64,000 nt of DNA, from the NCBI GenBank assembly GCA_963833675.1, contig CAWHYW010000022.1, forward strand, positions 1-64,000, written 5' to 3'. The notes below the pieces were generated by a model. It had not been told where the DNA came from. It did no database searches and saw only the letters and a program-made list of their open reading frames with translations. Below are positions 42,970 to 52,633 of the stretch, piece after piece. The stretch is from DASQDN01 sp963833675. GTDB taxonomy: Bacteria > Acidobacteriota > Terriglobia > Bryobacterales > Bryobacteraceae. Position numbers and translations under genes: made by a program. The stretch's first letter is position 1; every line of letters starts with the position of its first letter.

Positions 42970-43434
42970 ATGGCGTTCTGTACACAATGTGGCAATCAGG
43001 TCCAGCCGACGGACATCTTTTGCGCCAAATGCGGGACGCGGCAGGCGGTAGGCGCTAAACCGCCCAATGCCGGCGATGTCCTCAGAGGTATTTCGCCGCG
43101 AACCGCATCGATGTTGTGCTACATCCCCATACTCGGTTGGATCGCTGCGATCTTCGTGCTGGCTTCACCGCGATTTCGTCAGGATCGCGATGTCCGGTTT
43201 CATGCCTTCCAGGGTTTGTATCTTTTCGTTGTGTGGCTTATGGTTGACTGGGTGTTTCAGCCGATCTTCCGTGCTATGCCGGGTCCGAACCCGATGCGCG
43301 CAATGGCAGGCTTGATGCACATTATCGTATTCGGCGCCTGGATTTGGATGATGATCAAGACGGCCCAGGAACAGATGTTCCACTTGCCGATTGTGGGTGA
43401 TTTAGCCGAACGTTCGGTGGCTGAGCAGCGGTAG
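42970..43434 (+). CDS. zinc-ribbon DUF4870-type membrane protein
   Basis: This 154-residue protein has an N-terminal zinc ribbon (FCTQCGNQVQPTDIFCAKCG, two CxxC pairs) and then a DUF4870/Tic20-like membrane domain with three to four helices (ASMLCYIPILGWIAAIFVLA, FHAFQGLYLFVVWLMVDWVF, MAGLMHIIVFGAWIWMMI). It follows the kinase gene by about 50 bases on the same strand and ends directly at an intrinsic terminator, so it closes the T6SS transcript. The function of this family is not known. Confidence 0.8.
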   Translation: MAFCTQCGNQVQPTDIFCAKCGTRQAVGAKPPNAGDVLRGISPRTASMLCYIPILGWIAAIFVLASPRFRQDRDVRFHAFQGLYLFVVWLMVDWVFQPIFRAMPGPNPMRAMAGLMHIIVFGAWIWMMIKTAQEQMFHLPIVGDLAERSVAEQR

Positions 43435-43436
43435 TG

Positions 43437-43469
43437 TTTCGGGGAAGATATTTGAAGTCTTCCCCGAAA
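43437..43469. terminator. intrinsic terminator closing the T6SS/kinase transcript
   Basis: TTTCGGGGAAGA (43437-43448) and TCTTCCCCGAAA (43458-43469) pair perfectly over nine loop bases. The stem is AT-closed on both sides, so it can stop the plus-strand operon and the convergent minus-strand PEP-CTERM gene. Confidence 0.8.
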
Positions 43470-43475
43470 TCACTA

Positions 43476-44135
43476 TTACGATCGGCTTCGATAATGGCGC
43501 GCTACCATCGCAATAATTCCGAGTCCTAATAAACCAACGGTCGCAGGTTCCGGAACGGCGCTCGCATCCGCTTCTGTATTGAAGGACACTTCTCCCAGCA
43601 TGATCCAGCTATTTGGAATACCGGTGACGTGGTGTAGCGTAACATCCAAGCTGCTAAACGACGCTGTGGGAATGTTGAAGTAAACCCATCGAGGACCCCA
43701 CTGCCCATCCGCGTTGACGTTATAGTTCACGCCGGCGATATCGACCGACTCCGGCATCCGCACGTCTCCATCGCCAGGCGTGTTGTCGAAGTACAATCCC
43801 AGCCGCGAAATCGCGGGCAGGCCGCTGAAATAGAATGTAATAGTCGGATTGAACAAGTTCCAACCAACCCAAGGCACTGAGGCGCCAAAAGGCTGGCCGG
43901 AGCCGAACCAGTCATCGGGCGTGATAATGCCGTCTGTCAGCTTCCCGGTTCCCCCGGACAAGTTCGCCAAAGAGGTATTGCAGGCGTTGCCGAGGCAGTT
44001 TGTATAGGTATTGTCCTGGTAAATCCAATTGCCGGCTTGTCCATTGGACATCGAGTAGGAATCGGGTAGTACCGGAGCGGCCTGTAAGGTAGCCGCCGAG
44101 AAGATAATCAACAGTGCTGCATGTAGTCTTTTCAA
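43476..44135 (-). CDS. PEP-CTERM sorting-domain protein
   Basis: This exported protein of 219 residues has a signal peptide (LHAALLIIFSAATLQAAP), a beta-sandwich middle with discoidin/F5-8C-like texture (FYFSGLPAISRLGLYFDNTP, GPRWVYFNIPTASFSSLDVT), and a C-terminal PEP-CTERM signal: VPEPATVGLLGLGIIAMVAR then a basic tail. PEP-CTERM proteins are cut and sorted by exosortase to the outer surface or biofilm matrix. TTG 44135 was chosen because GGAGAAACA precedes it and it gives a clean signal peptide; an upstream ATG at 44195 would add 20 unlikely residues. Divergent from the Ig-domain gene. Confidence 0.85.
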   Translation of the reverse strand: MKRLHAALLIIFSAATLQAAPVLPDSYSMSNGQAGNWIYQDNTYTNCLGNACNTSLANLSGGTGKLTDGIITPDDWFGSGQPFGASVPWVGWNLFNPTITFYFSGLPAISRLGLYFDNTPGDGDVRMPESVDIAGVNYNVNADGQWGPRWVYFNIPTASFSSLDVTLHHVTGIPNSWIMLGEVSFNTEADASAVPEPATVGLLGLGIIAMVARHYRSRS

Positions 44136-44307
44136 TGTTTCTCCTGAATTCGGCGCAGTTCGCGAACCCGCGCCCCTACCCGCTGCTTTTTTCACGGGAT
44201 CTCTCCGTTTTTTGCCCCACTTTCTCTTGGGACTGTGGAAGTTTAGCTTGAAAATTGTAGAATCTAAAAGAGAACTCAGGGACTATTCGTTCTAGGCAAT
44301 TTCCCCT

Positions 44308-47300
44308 ATGCGCGTACTATTACTACCCTCTTTCCTCACGCTGGCAGCGTTGCCGGCACTCACCCAAACGCTGTCGCTAATTTCCGGCAACGGATTAATT
44401 GCTCAGGAAAATTTCGGATCGACGAAGCCTTTAGTGGTTCGCGCAACGAACGCGGCCGGAGCGGCGGTCCCGGATGTTTCCATAAACTGGACTGTCAAAC
44501 AGGGCGGCGGACAGGTTTTCAACGTCATCGCGAAAACCGATGCCAATGGGTATGCGCAAGCAGATTTCTTCGGCGAACGTTTGATTCAGGGCGAATCGTA
44601 CGCTACGTCGATCATAAATGCGGCCTCAAGCTTCGGATCGGTAGACTTCGTAGCAACCACCGTATCTACCCACTCGATCGCGGGAGCTTTCGTGGGTTTG
44701 CCGCAGGTTGAGCTGATACCGCCAACGACCACAATCAGCGGCCCTGCCGGTACAGTCGTTCCCCGAGCATTTGGAATTCGAGTGGTTGCGCAAGCAGGAT
44801 TGGGAATCGGCCAGGGAATCCCTTTTGTCGGCGTCCGGATTGGAGATCCCGAGCAACCCGGTGACCCAACGGCCACATGCTCAGGCTCGGCCAATACGAC
44901 TCTGACCGACTCGCAGGGTTACGCGTATTGCGATCTGGTGTTAGGTACGACACCGGGATCAACTTATTTAACGGTCAGCGTTGGAGAAGTCGTCCAGTTC
45001 TTTCGAGCGATTCCAATTACGGTTACTGCTGGGACGGCATGCACATTCAGCATCAGCCCACAGACGCAGAACGTCGCAGCTGCCGGATCATCCGGAACCA
45101 TCGGCGTTACTGTTGCCGCCGGTCAGGGCTGTAGCTGGACTGCTTCTACAGCCACGCCCTGGATCACCATTACTTCGGGCGCTTCGGGTCAAGCCAACGG
45201 AACTGTCGCCTACACAGTCGCTGCCAATTCGGGAGGAGCTCGTACCGGCGCCATCACGGTCGCCGGCCAATCTGTGACCGTCAACCAGGCCGCCGCGGGT
45301 ACGCCGGGACCGGGCGGTATCACGTTTACCTCCACATCACCACTCCCCGCCGGAATGGTGGGAGCTTCTTATTCGCTGAGTATCGGAACCTCGGGAGGTG
45401 TAGCGCCGTTCTCGTGGACTGCGACAGGCACATTCCCGCCCGGTCTGGGACTGGGGCCAACGAATGGGTCGGTCACGGGTGTGCCAACGACAGCCGGCAC
45501 TTTTTCTTTCACAATCACAGTCACTGACGTGACGGGCGCTGCGGCGTCGCAGCCCTTCACGATGACGATCACATCGGGCGCGGCGCCTGGAACCTTTGCC
45601 ATCACAACCGCCTCGCTACCGAACGCCAGTATCGGAGCCGGATATCAGCAGCTGGTGAACGCGACAGGCGCGTGTAGCACGAATCCATTCGGAGGAGGTG
45701 GAGTCAACTGGGCACTTGCTTCCGGAACGTTGCCGCCGGGATTGAATCTGGCGCCTTCGGGAACGTCTGTAACTATCAGCGGCACGCCGACCACGGAGGG
45801 AACCTTTAATTTCGCGCTTCGTGCATCGGACACATGCGGCAGGACAGATACAAAGAACTTCGCGATTATCGTGAGCACAACCGTCGCCCCCGTCACGATG
45901 ATCGCTACACCCTCCTCAATCAATTTCTCAGTGGCGTACACGGCCCAAAATAGTGGCGATCAAGGTGTCACATTGTCAACAGGAACCACGCCGGTTCCCT
46001 TTACTGTCACCACTCCTACGCCCTGGCTGACCGTCACGCCTGCTCAGGGCTCTACTCCGGCCACATTTAACGTACGCGCGGTCAATATCGGATCGTTTCA
46101 GCCAGGCACATATACAGGCGCTGTCATCATCACCTCCGGAGTGTCGAACAGCCCTGTGAACATCCCGGTTACGTTGCAAGTCGCCGCCTCGTCGAACATC
46201 ACCGTCAGCAAGGAGTCGCTGCTGTTCCAGATGAACCCGACCAGGTTGATCGCGCAGGATGTCGTTGTGGTCGGTGGCATTTCGACGGGAACGCTGTTCA
46301 ACGTATCGGTGAATACCAACTCGGGCGGCCAGTGGTTAAGCGTAAATCCCACGCGCGCAGAGACGATTGCGTCGGTATCGGTGAACGTGAACGCTACCGG
46401 ACTCGCGCCGGGCACTTACACCGGCTCAGTTCAGTTCACTCCCGATCAAAACGGGGGCGGAAGAATCATTGTTCCTGTCACGATGGTAGTTTCGCCGGCG
46501 GCGTCGCTCACAATCAATCAGCAGGCGCTGACTTTCAATGGGCCGGGATCGCAATCCGTCCAGATCGGCACCACAAACGGTACGGCCCTCGGCTTCACAG
46601 CGACGGCCAGCGGTGGATCGTGGCTGTCGGTAGATCCCGCGACCGGAAGCGCCCCTGCGAATCTATCGGTGCGTGTCGCGCTTGCCGGGTTGCCACAAGG
46701 AACTTCGCAAGGCTCGGTCGTCATCACCCCTGCAAATGGTGGCACAGCCGATTCAGATTCCCGTCACTGTCAACGTGTCGTCGGCCCAGCCCGTGATCAC
46801 TGGTGTGACGAACGCGGCCAGCTTCACTCCCGGCCCGGTTGCGCCCGGAGAATTGATTACGATTTTCGGCAATAATCTCGGACCCGCCCAACTCGTATCG
46901 GGAGATTACGATGCTAGCGGTACGTTGCCTTCGACGCTATCCGACGTCAGGGTAATGTTCGATAACGTTCCCGCTCCGATTATTTATGTAGCTGCCGGCC
47001 AGATCTCGGCTGTCGTTCCGTTCGGCGTCTTCGGTCGGGCGGGTACGCGAGTGCAAGTGATTAACAACGGACGTCACTTCAAATGCTTTCGATCTTCTAG
47101 TCACCGACGCAATGCCCGGCATCTTCGTGCTGGACACCAACGGGCAGGGCGCAATCATCAACCAGGACGGCGCGGTCAACGCAACAGCTAATGGCGCGGA
47201 ACCGGGCACCGTCATAGCAATTTACGCTACGGGAGCCGGGCAAATGGATCGTCAGGTCTTTGACGGCCGCCGCGTAACCGAGACGCCGTTCCCGAGACCG

Positions 47301-47501
47301 CTACTGCCCGTCGGCGTGCGTATCGGTGGGCGGGTAGCAGACGTGACTTACGCCGGGGCAGCCCCGGGACTCGTCGCAGGCATGCTGCAGGTGAACGCTC
47401 GTATTCCGGCCGATACGCCACGAGGGACGAATGTGCCGGTGCAGATTATCATCGGAACGGCCACGAGCCAGCAGAACGTGTTTGTCGCTACCAGGCCATA
47501 G
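44308..47501 (+). CDS. large exported Ig/BACON-repeat protein with TIGR03437 C-terminal domain (two frameshifts)
   Basis: The protein has a signal peptide (LLLPSFLTLAALPALTQT), an Ig-like domain with ATNAAGAAVPDVSINWTVKQ, a BACON domain (SSGTIGVTVAAGQGCSW, WITITSGASGQANGTVAYTV), two putative-Ig modules ending FPPGLGLGPTNGSVTGVPTT, and two further BACON-like modules. Frame changes near 46,745 and 47,083 split the end. Joined, it finishes in the Solibacter-type TIGR03437 domain: VTNAASFTPGPVAPGELITI, IIYVAAGQISAVVPFGV, then GLVAGMLQVNARIPADTPRG. The total is about 1060 residues. Such proteins are thought to be surface or adhesive. Function unproven. Confidence 0.8.
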
Positions 47502-47522
47502 ACGGAATTACAATGAAGGAGG

Positions 47523-48743
47523 ATGATCAGTCGTAGAGAATTCGCAGGCGTCGTAGCCGCATCGGCTTGGACCGCGCGCAGCTATTCGCAGATTAAGGGC
47601 GCAAATGAGCGCTTGGGCATCGGAGTGATCGGCTGTGGGGGCATGGCGAATGCCCACATGAACCGGCTACTGAAGATGCGCCAGCCGGACGACAACTTTG
47701 AATTTGTCGCGGTCTGCGATCTCTATGACAAACGCCGTGATGCTGCCGCCCAATTAACGGAAGGCAAGCCGTTCACCCGTTATCACGATCTGCTGGCTGA
47801 AAAAAACGTCGACTACATCCTGAATGCCACTCCGGAACACTGGCACTCGCACGTAACCATCGATGCCATCGACGCCGGCAAGCACGTTTACAACGAAAAG
47901 CCGATGACCAGGACAGTGGAACAAGCGAAAGCTGTCCTTGCCAAGGCGCATGCTAATCCCAAGATCAAATTGCAGGTCGGCGTGCAGGGCATGTCGGACG
48001 ACTCGTACATCACCGCGAATAAATACGTGAAGGAGGGCGCTCTGGGTCAGGTTGTAATGGCACAGATCGACTACTCCCGTAACGGCAAGGAAGATCTTTG
48101 GGAGTACGCGTACGATCCGGATATCAAACCCGGAGTGAACTTCGATTGGAAGACCTGGCTTGGAGATACCCCGAAGCATGAATTCGACCCCGACCGCTTT
48201 CACCGGTGGCGCAAGTATTGGGACTATAGCGGCGGCATTTCAGGCGATCTCTTCGTCCATCGTGTGACACGCATTATCAAGTCGCTGGGATTGACATTCC
48301 CCGACTATGGCATGGCTGCCGGCGGTAGATACGTCTTCAAAGAAACGAAAGGCGACGTCCCCGACACGATGGATGTGCTCCTCGATTATCCGGAGGGAGT
48401 TACCGTTCAACTGGTCAGCTCAATGGCGAATGATCGAAAGATCGACCATCTCTTGCGAGGTCACAAGGCCACCCTCGAATTCGATCAGACCGGGTTCACG
48501 ATCGTGCCACAGAAGCTGTTCCAGGATGAGGCAAAAGAGGTTGTCTACAAGAAGAACGGCGCGGAGGACGTGTACCTCCACCATCGCAATCTCCAGAATG
48601 CGATCCGCAAGGGTGAAGAGTTGAACTGCCCTGTCGAGCTTGGCTACTACGGAGTGGTGGCGTCGGAAATGGGTGTGCAGTCGCTTCGGAAGCGCGCCTA
48701 CATGAAGTGGGACAAGCAGGCGCAGCGCATCATCAAGGCCTAA
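47523..48743 (+). CDS. Gfo/Idh/MocA family oxidoreductase with Tat signal
   Basis: This 406-residue NAD(P)-binding sugar-type oxidoreductase starts with a Tat signal (ISRREFAGVVAASAWTA), which implies folded export with its cofactor. The Rossmann start is GIGVIGCGGMANAHMNRLL, and the typical EKPM lies in GKHVYNEKPMTRTVEQAKAV. Later YWDYSGGISGDLFVHRVTRI carries the substrate-site His. Acidobacteria and Planctomycetes encode many such Tat-exported homologues, taken to act on periplasmic sugars or sugar acids. The substrate is not deducible. It starts 21 bases after the TIGR03437 gene and may share its transcript. Confidence 0.92.
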   Translation: MISRREFAGVVAASAWTARSYSQIKGANERLGIGVIGCGGMANAHMNRLLKMRQPDDNFEFVAVCDLYDKRRDAAAQLTEGKPFTRYHDLLAEKNVDYILNATPEHWHSHVTIDAIDAGKHVYNEKPMTRTVEQAKAVLAKAHANPKIKLQVGVQGMSDDSYITANKYVKEGALGQVVMAQIDYSRNGKEDLWEYAYDPDIKPGVNFDWKTWLGDTPKHEFDPDRFHRWRKYWDYSGGISGDLFVHRVTRIIKSLGLTFPDYGMAAGGRYVFKETKGDVPDTMDVLLDYPEGVTVQLVSSMANDRKIDHLLRGHKATLEFDQTGFTIVPQKLFQDEAKEVVYKKNGAEDVYLHHRNLQNAIRKGEELNCPVELGYYGVVASEMGVQSLRKRAYMKWDKQAQRIIKA

Positions 48744-49057
48744 TACGTGGTGATAGTGATCCAGCTCGCGTAGAGAATATAGATCCAGACGACCATCTCT
48801 ACCGCCATCACCACATTGATCAGGCTTCTACTAAGGAATTCGAATCGAAGCATCAGACCGGCGATCACACCCCCGAGAACGATTCGGAAATCAAGGGGGA
48901 GATCCTGACTCGAAAGGGTTGCAACCGCAACCCCCACCCAATAGAGAAACGGCCAGCTATTCTCCACCGGCTTCCTCATTCGAATCACCATCATGAAAAG
49001 CGTGGCGGCCATCAAGAGGAGGACGCTTACCGTGAAATTCGTCGCGCGAAAACCCAT
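48740..49057 (-). CDS. small hypothetical four-helix membrane protein
   Basis: This 105-residue, strongly hydrophobic protein has four likely helices (FTVSVLLLMAATLFMMVIRM, SWPFLYWVGVAVATLSSQ, FRIVLGGVIAGLMLRFEFL, LINVVMAVEMVVWIYILYAS). I do not recognise the family. It follows the MtrB-like porin gene on the same strand with one base between stop and start, so it is probably co-transcribed with the cytochrome-porin pair and could be a membrane partner. The stop overlaps the convergent oxidoreductase stop by four bases. Confidence 0.65.
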   Translation of the reverse strand: MGFRATNFTVSVLLLMAATLFMMVIRMRKPVENSWPFLYWVGVAVATLSSQDLPLDFRIVLGGVIAGLMLRFEFLSRSLINVVMAVEMVVWIYILYASWITITTY

Positions 49058-49058
49058 A

Positions 49059-51035
49059 TCAGAAAGACCAACTCAAGCTCGTGTATCCGGTGTGCGCCTG
49101 ATAATTCTGCGCCGGAAGCAAGCGTTCATCGTAGCCATAGTGCTGATAGCCTGCATTCCATCGGAGCTTTTCGCGTAGACGCACTGATACTCTTCCCATC
49201 GGCGAATCGAAGGTTAGAGGATAGACCTGATAACCGAGCCGACCCAGCGATGGTTCATCACTGCCCGTATCCTGAGTCCGGACGTATCCAACAAACAGCT
49301 CAACTCGTGATCCGGCTGACACTCGGACACCGATGTTCCCTGAGTGGATATTGCTGATGTATCGAGACTGATCATTGTCGATGAGGGCGTTATTCGCAAA
49401 ATAGGCGATGCCGCTCAATGTGTCCAGGTGAAGCTTGCTGTAGCTGGCATCCACTCCCAGCCAAGTGAGCGCCGACCACGAGAAGTCCGCCGAATAATTA
49501 CGGCTCCGGGAGCTATGCGAGAAAAGCGAATCCGAGTTGAAATTATAGTTTGTGCGAACCATCCCGCCGAAGGCTATGGATCGCGTCTTGTATCGGATAC
49601 GTCCGCCGATCGCGTGGTAGTTCTTCTCGCTCGTAGGATAAATCGGCTTGTCCGCGCGGCCGATCTCGGCATCGGCGAGGATAGTTAGAGGCTTGATTGG
49701 ATGAACACGCACGCCGAAACGTCCGGTGTGCAGATGGTTATATTGCTCCGCTTCGGTGCGATCAGGAAACGCATCGCCGAAATCGACCTGCTGGATTGAT
49801 CGGACTCGCCGCTCCGTGTATTGATAGCCCGCGAAAAGCCCGAACACTGAGGAAAGTCTGTAGTTCGCTTCGGTGTTCGTACTAATCGCCTGGATTCCGA
49901 GGAACTGGAAGTGAATGAGAGAGCCCAGGGCGGTGGCGTTGTTGACCTCCTGGTATGTCCCATCGCCGTTCATTCGCGTGTGGTGGAAGGCTGTGTGATT
50001 GACGATGGAGAGCGATTCCGTCGGATTAATAGCAGTCGTAAGATTCGCCGCGAGCACCGGTCTGGTACCGATTCCGGATACGAATACCTGGCGATTACGA
50101 GTTCCACCGAACCGGTCGGTTCCTAAGGCTGCTTCATCAAAGATGAAGTTGCGGCGTGTGCCGGCGTATGTAAAGCGACCATTGATGCTATAGAGCTTCG
50201 ATCTGTCGACGAGGAGGTGGACACGCCAGTTTCCCGTACTCCCGTGATACGGCTGATCACGGCGAAACGACGTAAGTTGCGTATCGTCCGATGGATTATT
50301 ACCCGTGGACACTCCGGACGTGTCGCGGGTATCGTCACGGAAAAACTCCCAGCCGCGGAGGAAAGATAACTTTACGCCGGCAAGGACCATTTCAGCTCCG
50401 ACGCGATACTCGTCCTGAAGGCGGCGGACGTTCTCAAACAGGGGGAATTCATCACCACGGTGCTGGTCGAAAAGATTTGTCGTCGTTAATGCAGGCCCGG
50501 ACTGACTGTTTCGTGAATAGCCGCCAAGGAAGCGGAATTTGGATTGCGGGAAAAGAACGATCTGATGATCTTGAAGCTGGCGAGCCGTGTCTATCAAGTG
50601 CTGCCCATTGGAAATGGTTAGGGCGGGATTGTAATAGTCGTTCTCGCGCCAGAGGAGGTCATAACGATAGAGCCGGTTCTTCTGAACACGAAAAGACGCG
50701 AACTGATATGGGTCGTTGCCGAGACCCTGTGTGTTCAATAGGAGTTCGTCGAAATATTTGCCGTGTCCTTCCTTGGAGTTGACTGTTAAGTTGCTGCCCA
50801 GGAGACGAATGCCGTTCCCGAAGTTAACATCGCTGCGATATTTGCCGAGGTCGCCGTTGACATCGCGCCATCGATATCCCACCTCGAACGAGTTGGTAAT
50901 GTTATAGCCGTCCACGTCCTGACCGCGACGTGAGCCAACCTGCGCCTCCGTCGGAGCAACCGTCGGCTGGCAAATGGCGGCAGACGCAGTGAAGAGCGCA
51001 ATAGAAAAGATTCTTCTCATCGCTGAAGTCCTCAT
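49059..51035 (-). CDS. MtrB/PioB-family outer-membrane porin of a decahaem cytochrome conduit
   Basis: MtrB/PioB proteins are large beta-barrels that hold a decahaem cytochrome across the outer membrane. This 658-residue protein has a signal peptide (RRIFSIALFTASAAICQP) and then alternating strands with aromatic girdles (TNSFEVGYRWRDVNGDLGKY, YQFASFRVQKNRLYRYDLLW, SVFGLFAGYQYTERRVRSI) up to a final YTSLSWSF. The C-terminal Phe is the usual BAM signal. The enterobacterial-type CxxC near the MtrB N-terminus is not seen. ATG 51035 was chosen, with 51020 an alternative. It lies just after the decahaem gene, five bases from its stop. Confidence 0.85.
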   Translation of the reverse strand: MRTSAMRRIFSIALFTASAAICQPTVAPTEAQVGSRRGQDVDGYNITNSFEVGYRWRDVNGDLGKYRSDVNFGNGIRLLGSNLTVNSKEGHGKYFDELLLNTQGLGNDPYQFASFRVQKNRLYRYDLLWRENDYYNPALTISNGQHLIDTARQLQDHQIVLFPQSKFRFLGGYSRNSQSGPALTTTNLFDQHRGDEFPLFENVRRLQDEYRVGAEMVLAGVKLSFLRGWEFFRDDTRDTSGVSTGNNPSDDTQLTSFRRDQPYHGSTGNWRVHLLVDRSKLYSINGRFTYAGTRRNFIFDEAALGTDRFGGTRNRQVFVSGIGTRPVLAANLTTAINPTESLSIVNHTAFHHTRMNGDGTYQEVNNATALGSLIHFQFLGIQAISTNTEANYRLSSVFGLFAGYQYTERRVRSIQQVDFGDAFPDRTEAEQYNHLHTGRFGVRVHPIKPLTILADAEIGRADKPIYPTSEKNYHAIGGRIRYKTRSIAFGGMVRTNYNFNSDSLFSHSSRSRNYSADFSWSALTWLGVDASYSKLHLDTLSGIAYFANNALIDNDQSRYISNIHSGNIGVRVSAGSRVELFVGYVRTQDTGSDEPSLGRLGYQVYPLTFDSPMGRVSVRLREKLRWNAGYQHYGYDERLLPAQNYQAHTGYTSLSWSF

Positions 51036-51040
51036 CACGA

Positions 51041-51976
51041 TTACCTGAGAAACTGCGGGTCCGCATTGCTCCCGTGAATTCGGACATGACACGTGGTGCA
51101 GTTCCGATATCGCGGGTCCGCCATGTTGTGAGAGGGCGATTGCGTGGGAATGCCTTCACCGCTACGGCCAGAACCGCCGCCCGTATGGCACTCGAGACAG
51201 ATTGTGAACAGGACCGGCCGCCGCAAAAGGCGCGCATTCGTAGAGCCATGCGGGAAATGGCAGGATTCGCAACCGTCGATGCGAACCGCGGCATGCTCAA
51301 ACAGGAATGGGCCTCGCTTATCGGTGTGGCACTTGAGGCAAGGTTCCTCATTTGCGAGCGCCTGATCGACCATACGCGGCCGTGCTGCCATGCGCCACGT
51401 CGGAGCCGGAGCCCCATGCGGATTGTGGCAATCCGTACAGGAAATGACTCCTTCGTTCACGCGATGCTTGGAGGGCATGTTGAACTGTGCTCGTACAGAG
51501 CCGTGACAGTCGTAACAGAGATTGGCTTGTTTTTTGGCGAGCAGAGATTTCGTGCTGACTGACCGATGAATGGAATGACAACTGGTGCAGGCGACGTCGT
51601 TTTGAGTGTGCTCCGAACGTCGGATCTCGGAGCGGCCAACGTCTTTGGCGTGGCAGGTGAGACAGTTGTCCAGAACACGCTTCGGCGCCAGCTCACTAAA
51701 AGCGATGATGGTGGCCTTGCCGCCTCGAGCCTCTACGTGCGCTTTCCCGGGACCGTGACAGCTCTCACATCCGGTTTGTTCCGGCGCCTCTCTGCCGGAC
51801 GCGATCGACTTGTAATGGGGATTCTTGTAGAAATTGGCCCAAACATCCGGATGACAAGTCTTGCAGACTGCGCTACCTACGTACGGGGATGTGCTCGCAC
51901 TGGGAGGAGGCTTTAGCGGCCCGGTTTGTCCCCAGGCCGCTATCGCAAGGAAGATAGTCGTCGTGAACGAACGCAC
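51041..51976 (-). CDS. DmsE/MtrA-family decahaem c-type cytochrome
   Basis: This 311-residue periplasmic cytochrome has a signal peptide (RSFTTTIFLAIAAWGQ) and exactly ten CxxCH haem sites: CKTCH (from Cys38), CESCH, CLTCH, CTSCH, CYDCH, CTDCH, CLKCH, CESCH, CLECH, CTTCH. Length and count match MtrA/DmsE/PioA. With the MtrB-like porin directly downstream it forms the two parts of a porin-cytochrome conduit for electrons between periplasm and outside. No outer MtrC-type cytochrome or inner quinol oxidase (CymA type) is in this window. Direction of electron flow cannot be told. Confidence 0.95.
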   Translation of the reverse strand: MRSFTTTIFLAIAAWGQTGPLKPPPSASTSPYVGSAVCKTCHPDVWANFYKNPHYKSIASGREAPEQTGCESCHGPGKAHVEARGGKATIIAFSELAPKRVLDNCLTCHAKDVGRSEIRRSEHTQNDVACTSCHSIHRSVSTKSLLAKKQANLCYDCHGSVRAQFNMPSKHRVNEGVISCTDCHNPHGAPAPTWRMAARPRMVDQALANEEPCLKCHTDKRGPFLFEHAAVRIDGCESCHFPHGSTNARLLRRPVLFTICLECHTGGGSGRSGEGIPTQSPSHNMADPRYRNCTTCHVRIHGSNADPQFLR

Positions 51977-51989
51977 CTTCCCATTATGC

Positions 51990-52622
51990 TCAGAATGTGA
52001 AGACTATGCCGCCCGTTCCTACGATATTGTTCATCCAACCGCCGGCGCTGGAACCTGAAGCCGGAGTAATGATGTTCTTCGGAAATGGCGTCAGGTAATC
52101 GTGAACGTCAAGTCGAAGCCAGACCTTGTGCGTCATCTGCATTTTCACTCCCCCACCAACAGACACAAGCCCTTTGGTATCGGAAGTTTTCGTGAGAATC
52201 GCAATGTTGCTGAGCGGTTGAAACGGCTGTTCCGTGCCGGTGCCCCGGTAATACTTCATGCCACCGCCGAAAGCAACGTAGGGCCGAACCGGCGATTCCA
52301 CTCCAGTGGCATGAATCAGAACATCGTAATGAACCGTGTGCGCCTGCGATCCGAATGTCGCTTCTGTCGATCCGGAGGACAGTTTCATTTCGTTCTGAAG
52401 GAACGTATAGCGGATCTCCCCACCGATATGTTGATAGGTATTATGTCCAAGGGTCACGCCGGCCACGTAGCCAGGTTTAAAACCGGCGTCGGCTGTCCCG
52501 CGCGGATTGGTCACAGTTTTCGTGTCGTAAAGACTCACGCCGCCCAGGATGCCAAGCTCATATTTCTGGGCAAATGCCGGGAGGGCAATCAGGATAGCCG
52601 TACTCAGATAAACGATGCGCAT
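51990..52622 (-). CDS. small outer-membrane beta-barrel protein
   Basis: This 210-residue protein has a signal peptide (IVYLSTAILIALPAFAQ) and about eight amphipathic strands (LGILGGVSLYDTKTV, HIGGEIRYTFLQNEMKLSSG, VRPYVAFGGGMKYYRG, KVWLRLDVHDYLTPF), ending in GTGGIVFTF with C-terminal Phe. This is an OmpA/OmpW-like barrel without a peptidoglycan-binding domain. It starts about 14 bases before the decahaem gene on the same strand, so it may belong to the same transcript. The role is unknown. Confidence 0.8.
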   Translation of the reverse strand: MRIVYLSTAILIALPAFAQKYELGILGGVSLYDTKTVTNPRGTADAGFKPGYVAGVTLGHNTYQHIGGEIRYTFLQNEMKLSSGSTEATFGSQAHTVHYDVLIHATGVESPVRPYVAFGGGMKYYRGTGTEQPFQPLSNIAILTKTSDTKGLVSVGGGVKMQMTHKVWLRLDVHDYLTPFPKNIITPASGSSAGGWMNNIVGTGGIVFTF

Positions 52623-52633
52623 ATGAAGGCCTC

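Noticed and set aside
49059..51092. Start of the MtrB-like porin at the upstream codon 51092
   Set aside because: That reading overlaps the decahaem cytochrome 3' end by 52 bases and puts 19 polar residues before the signal peptide.
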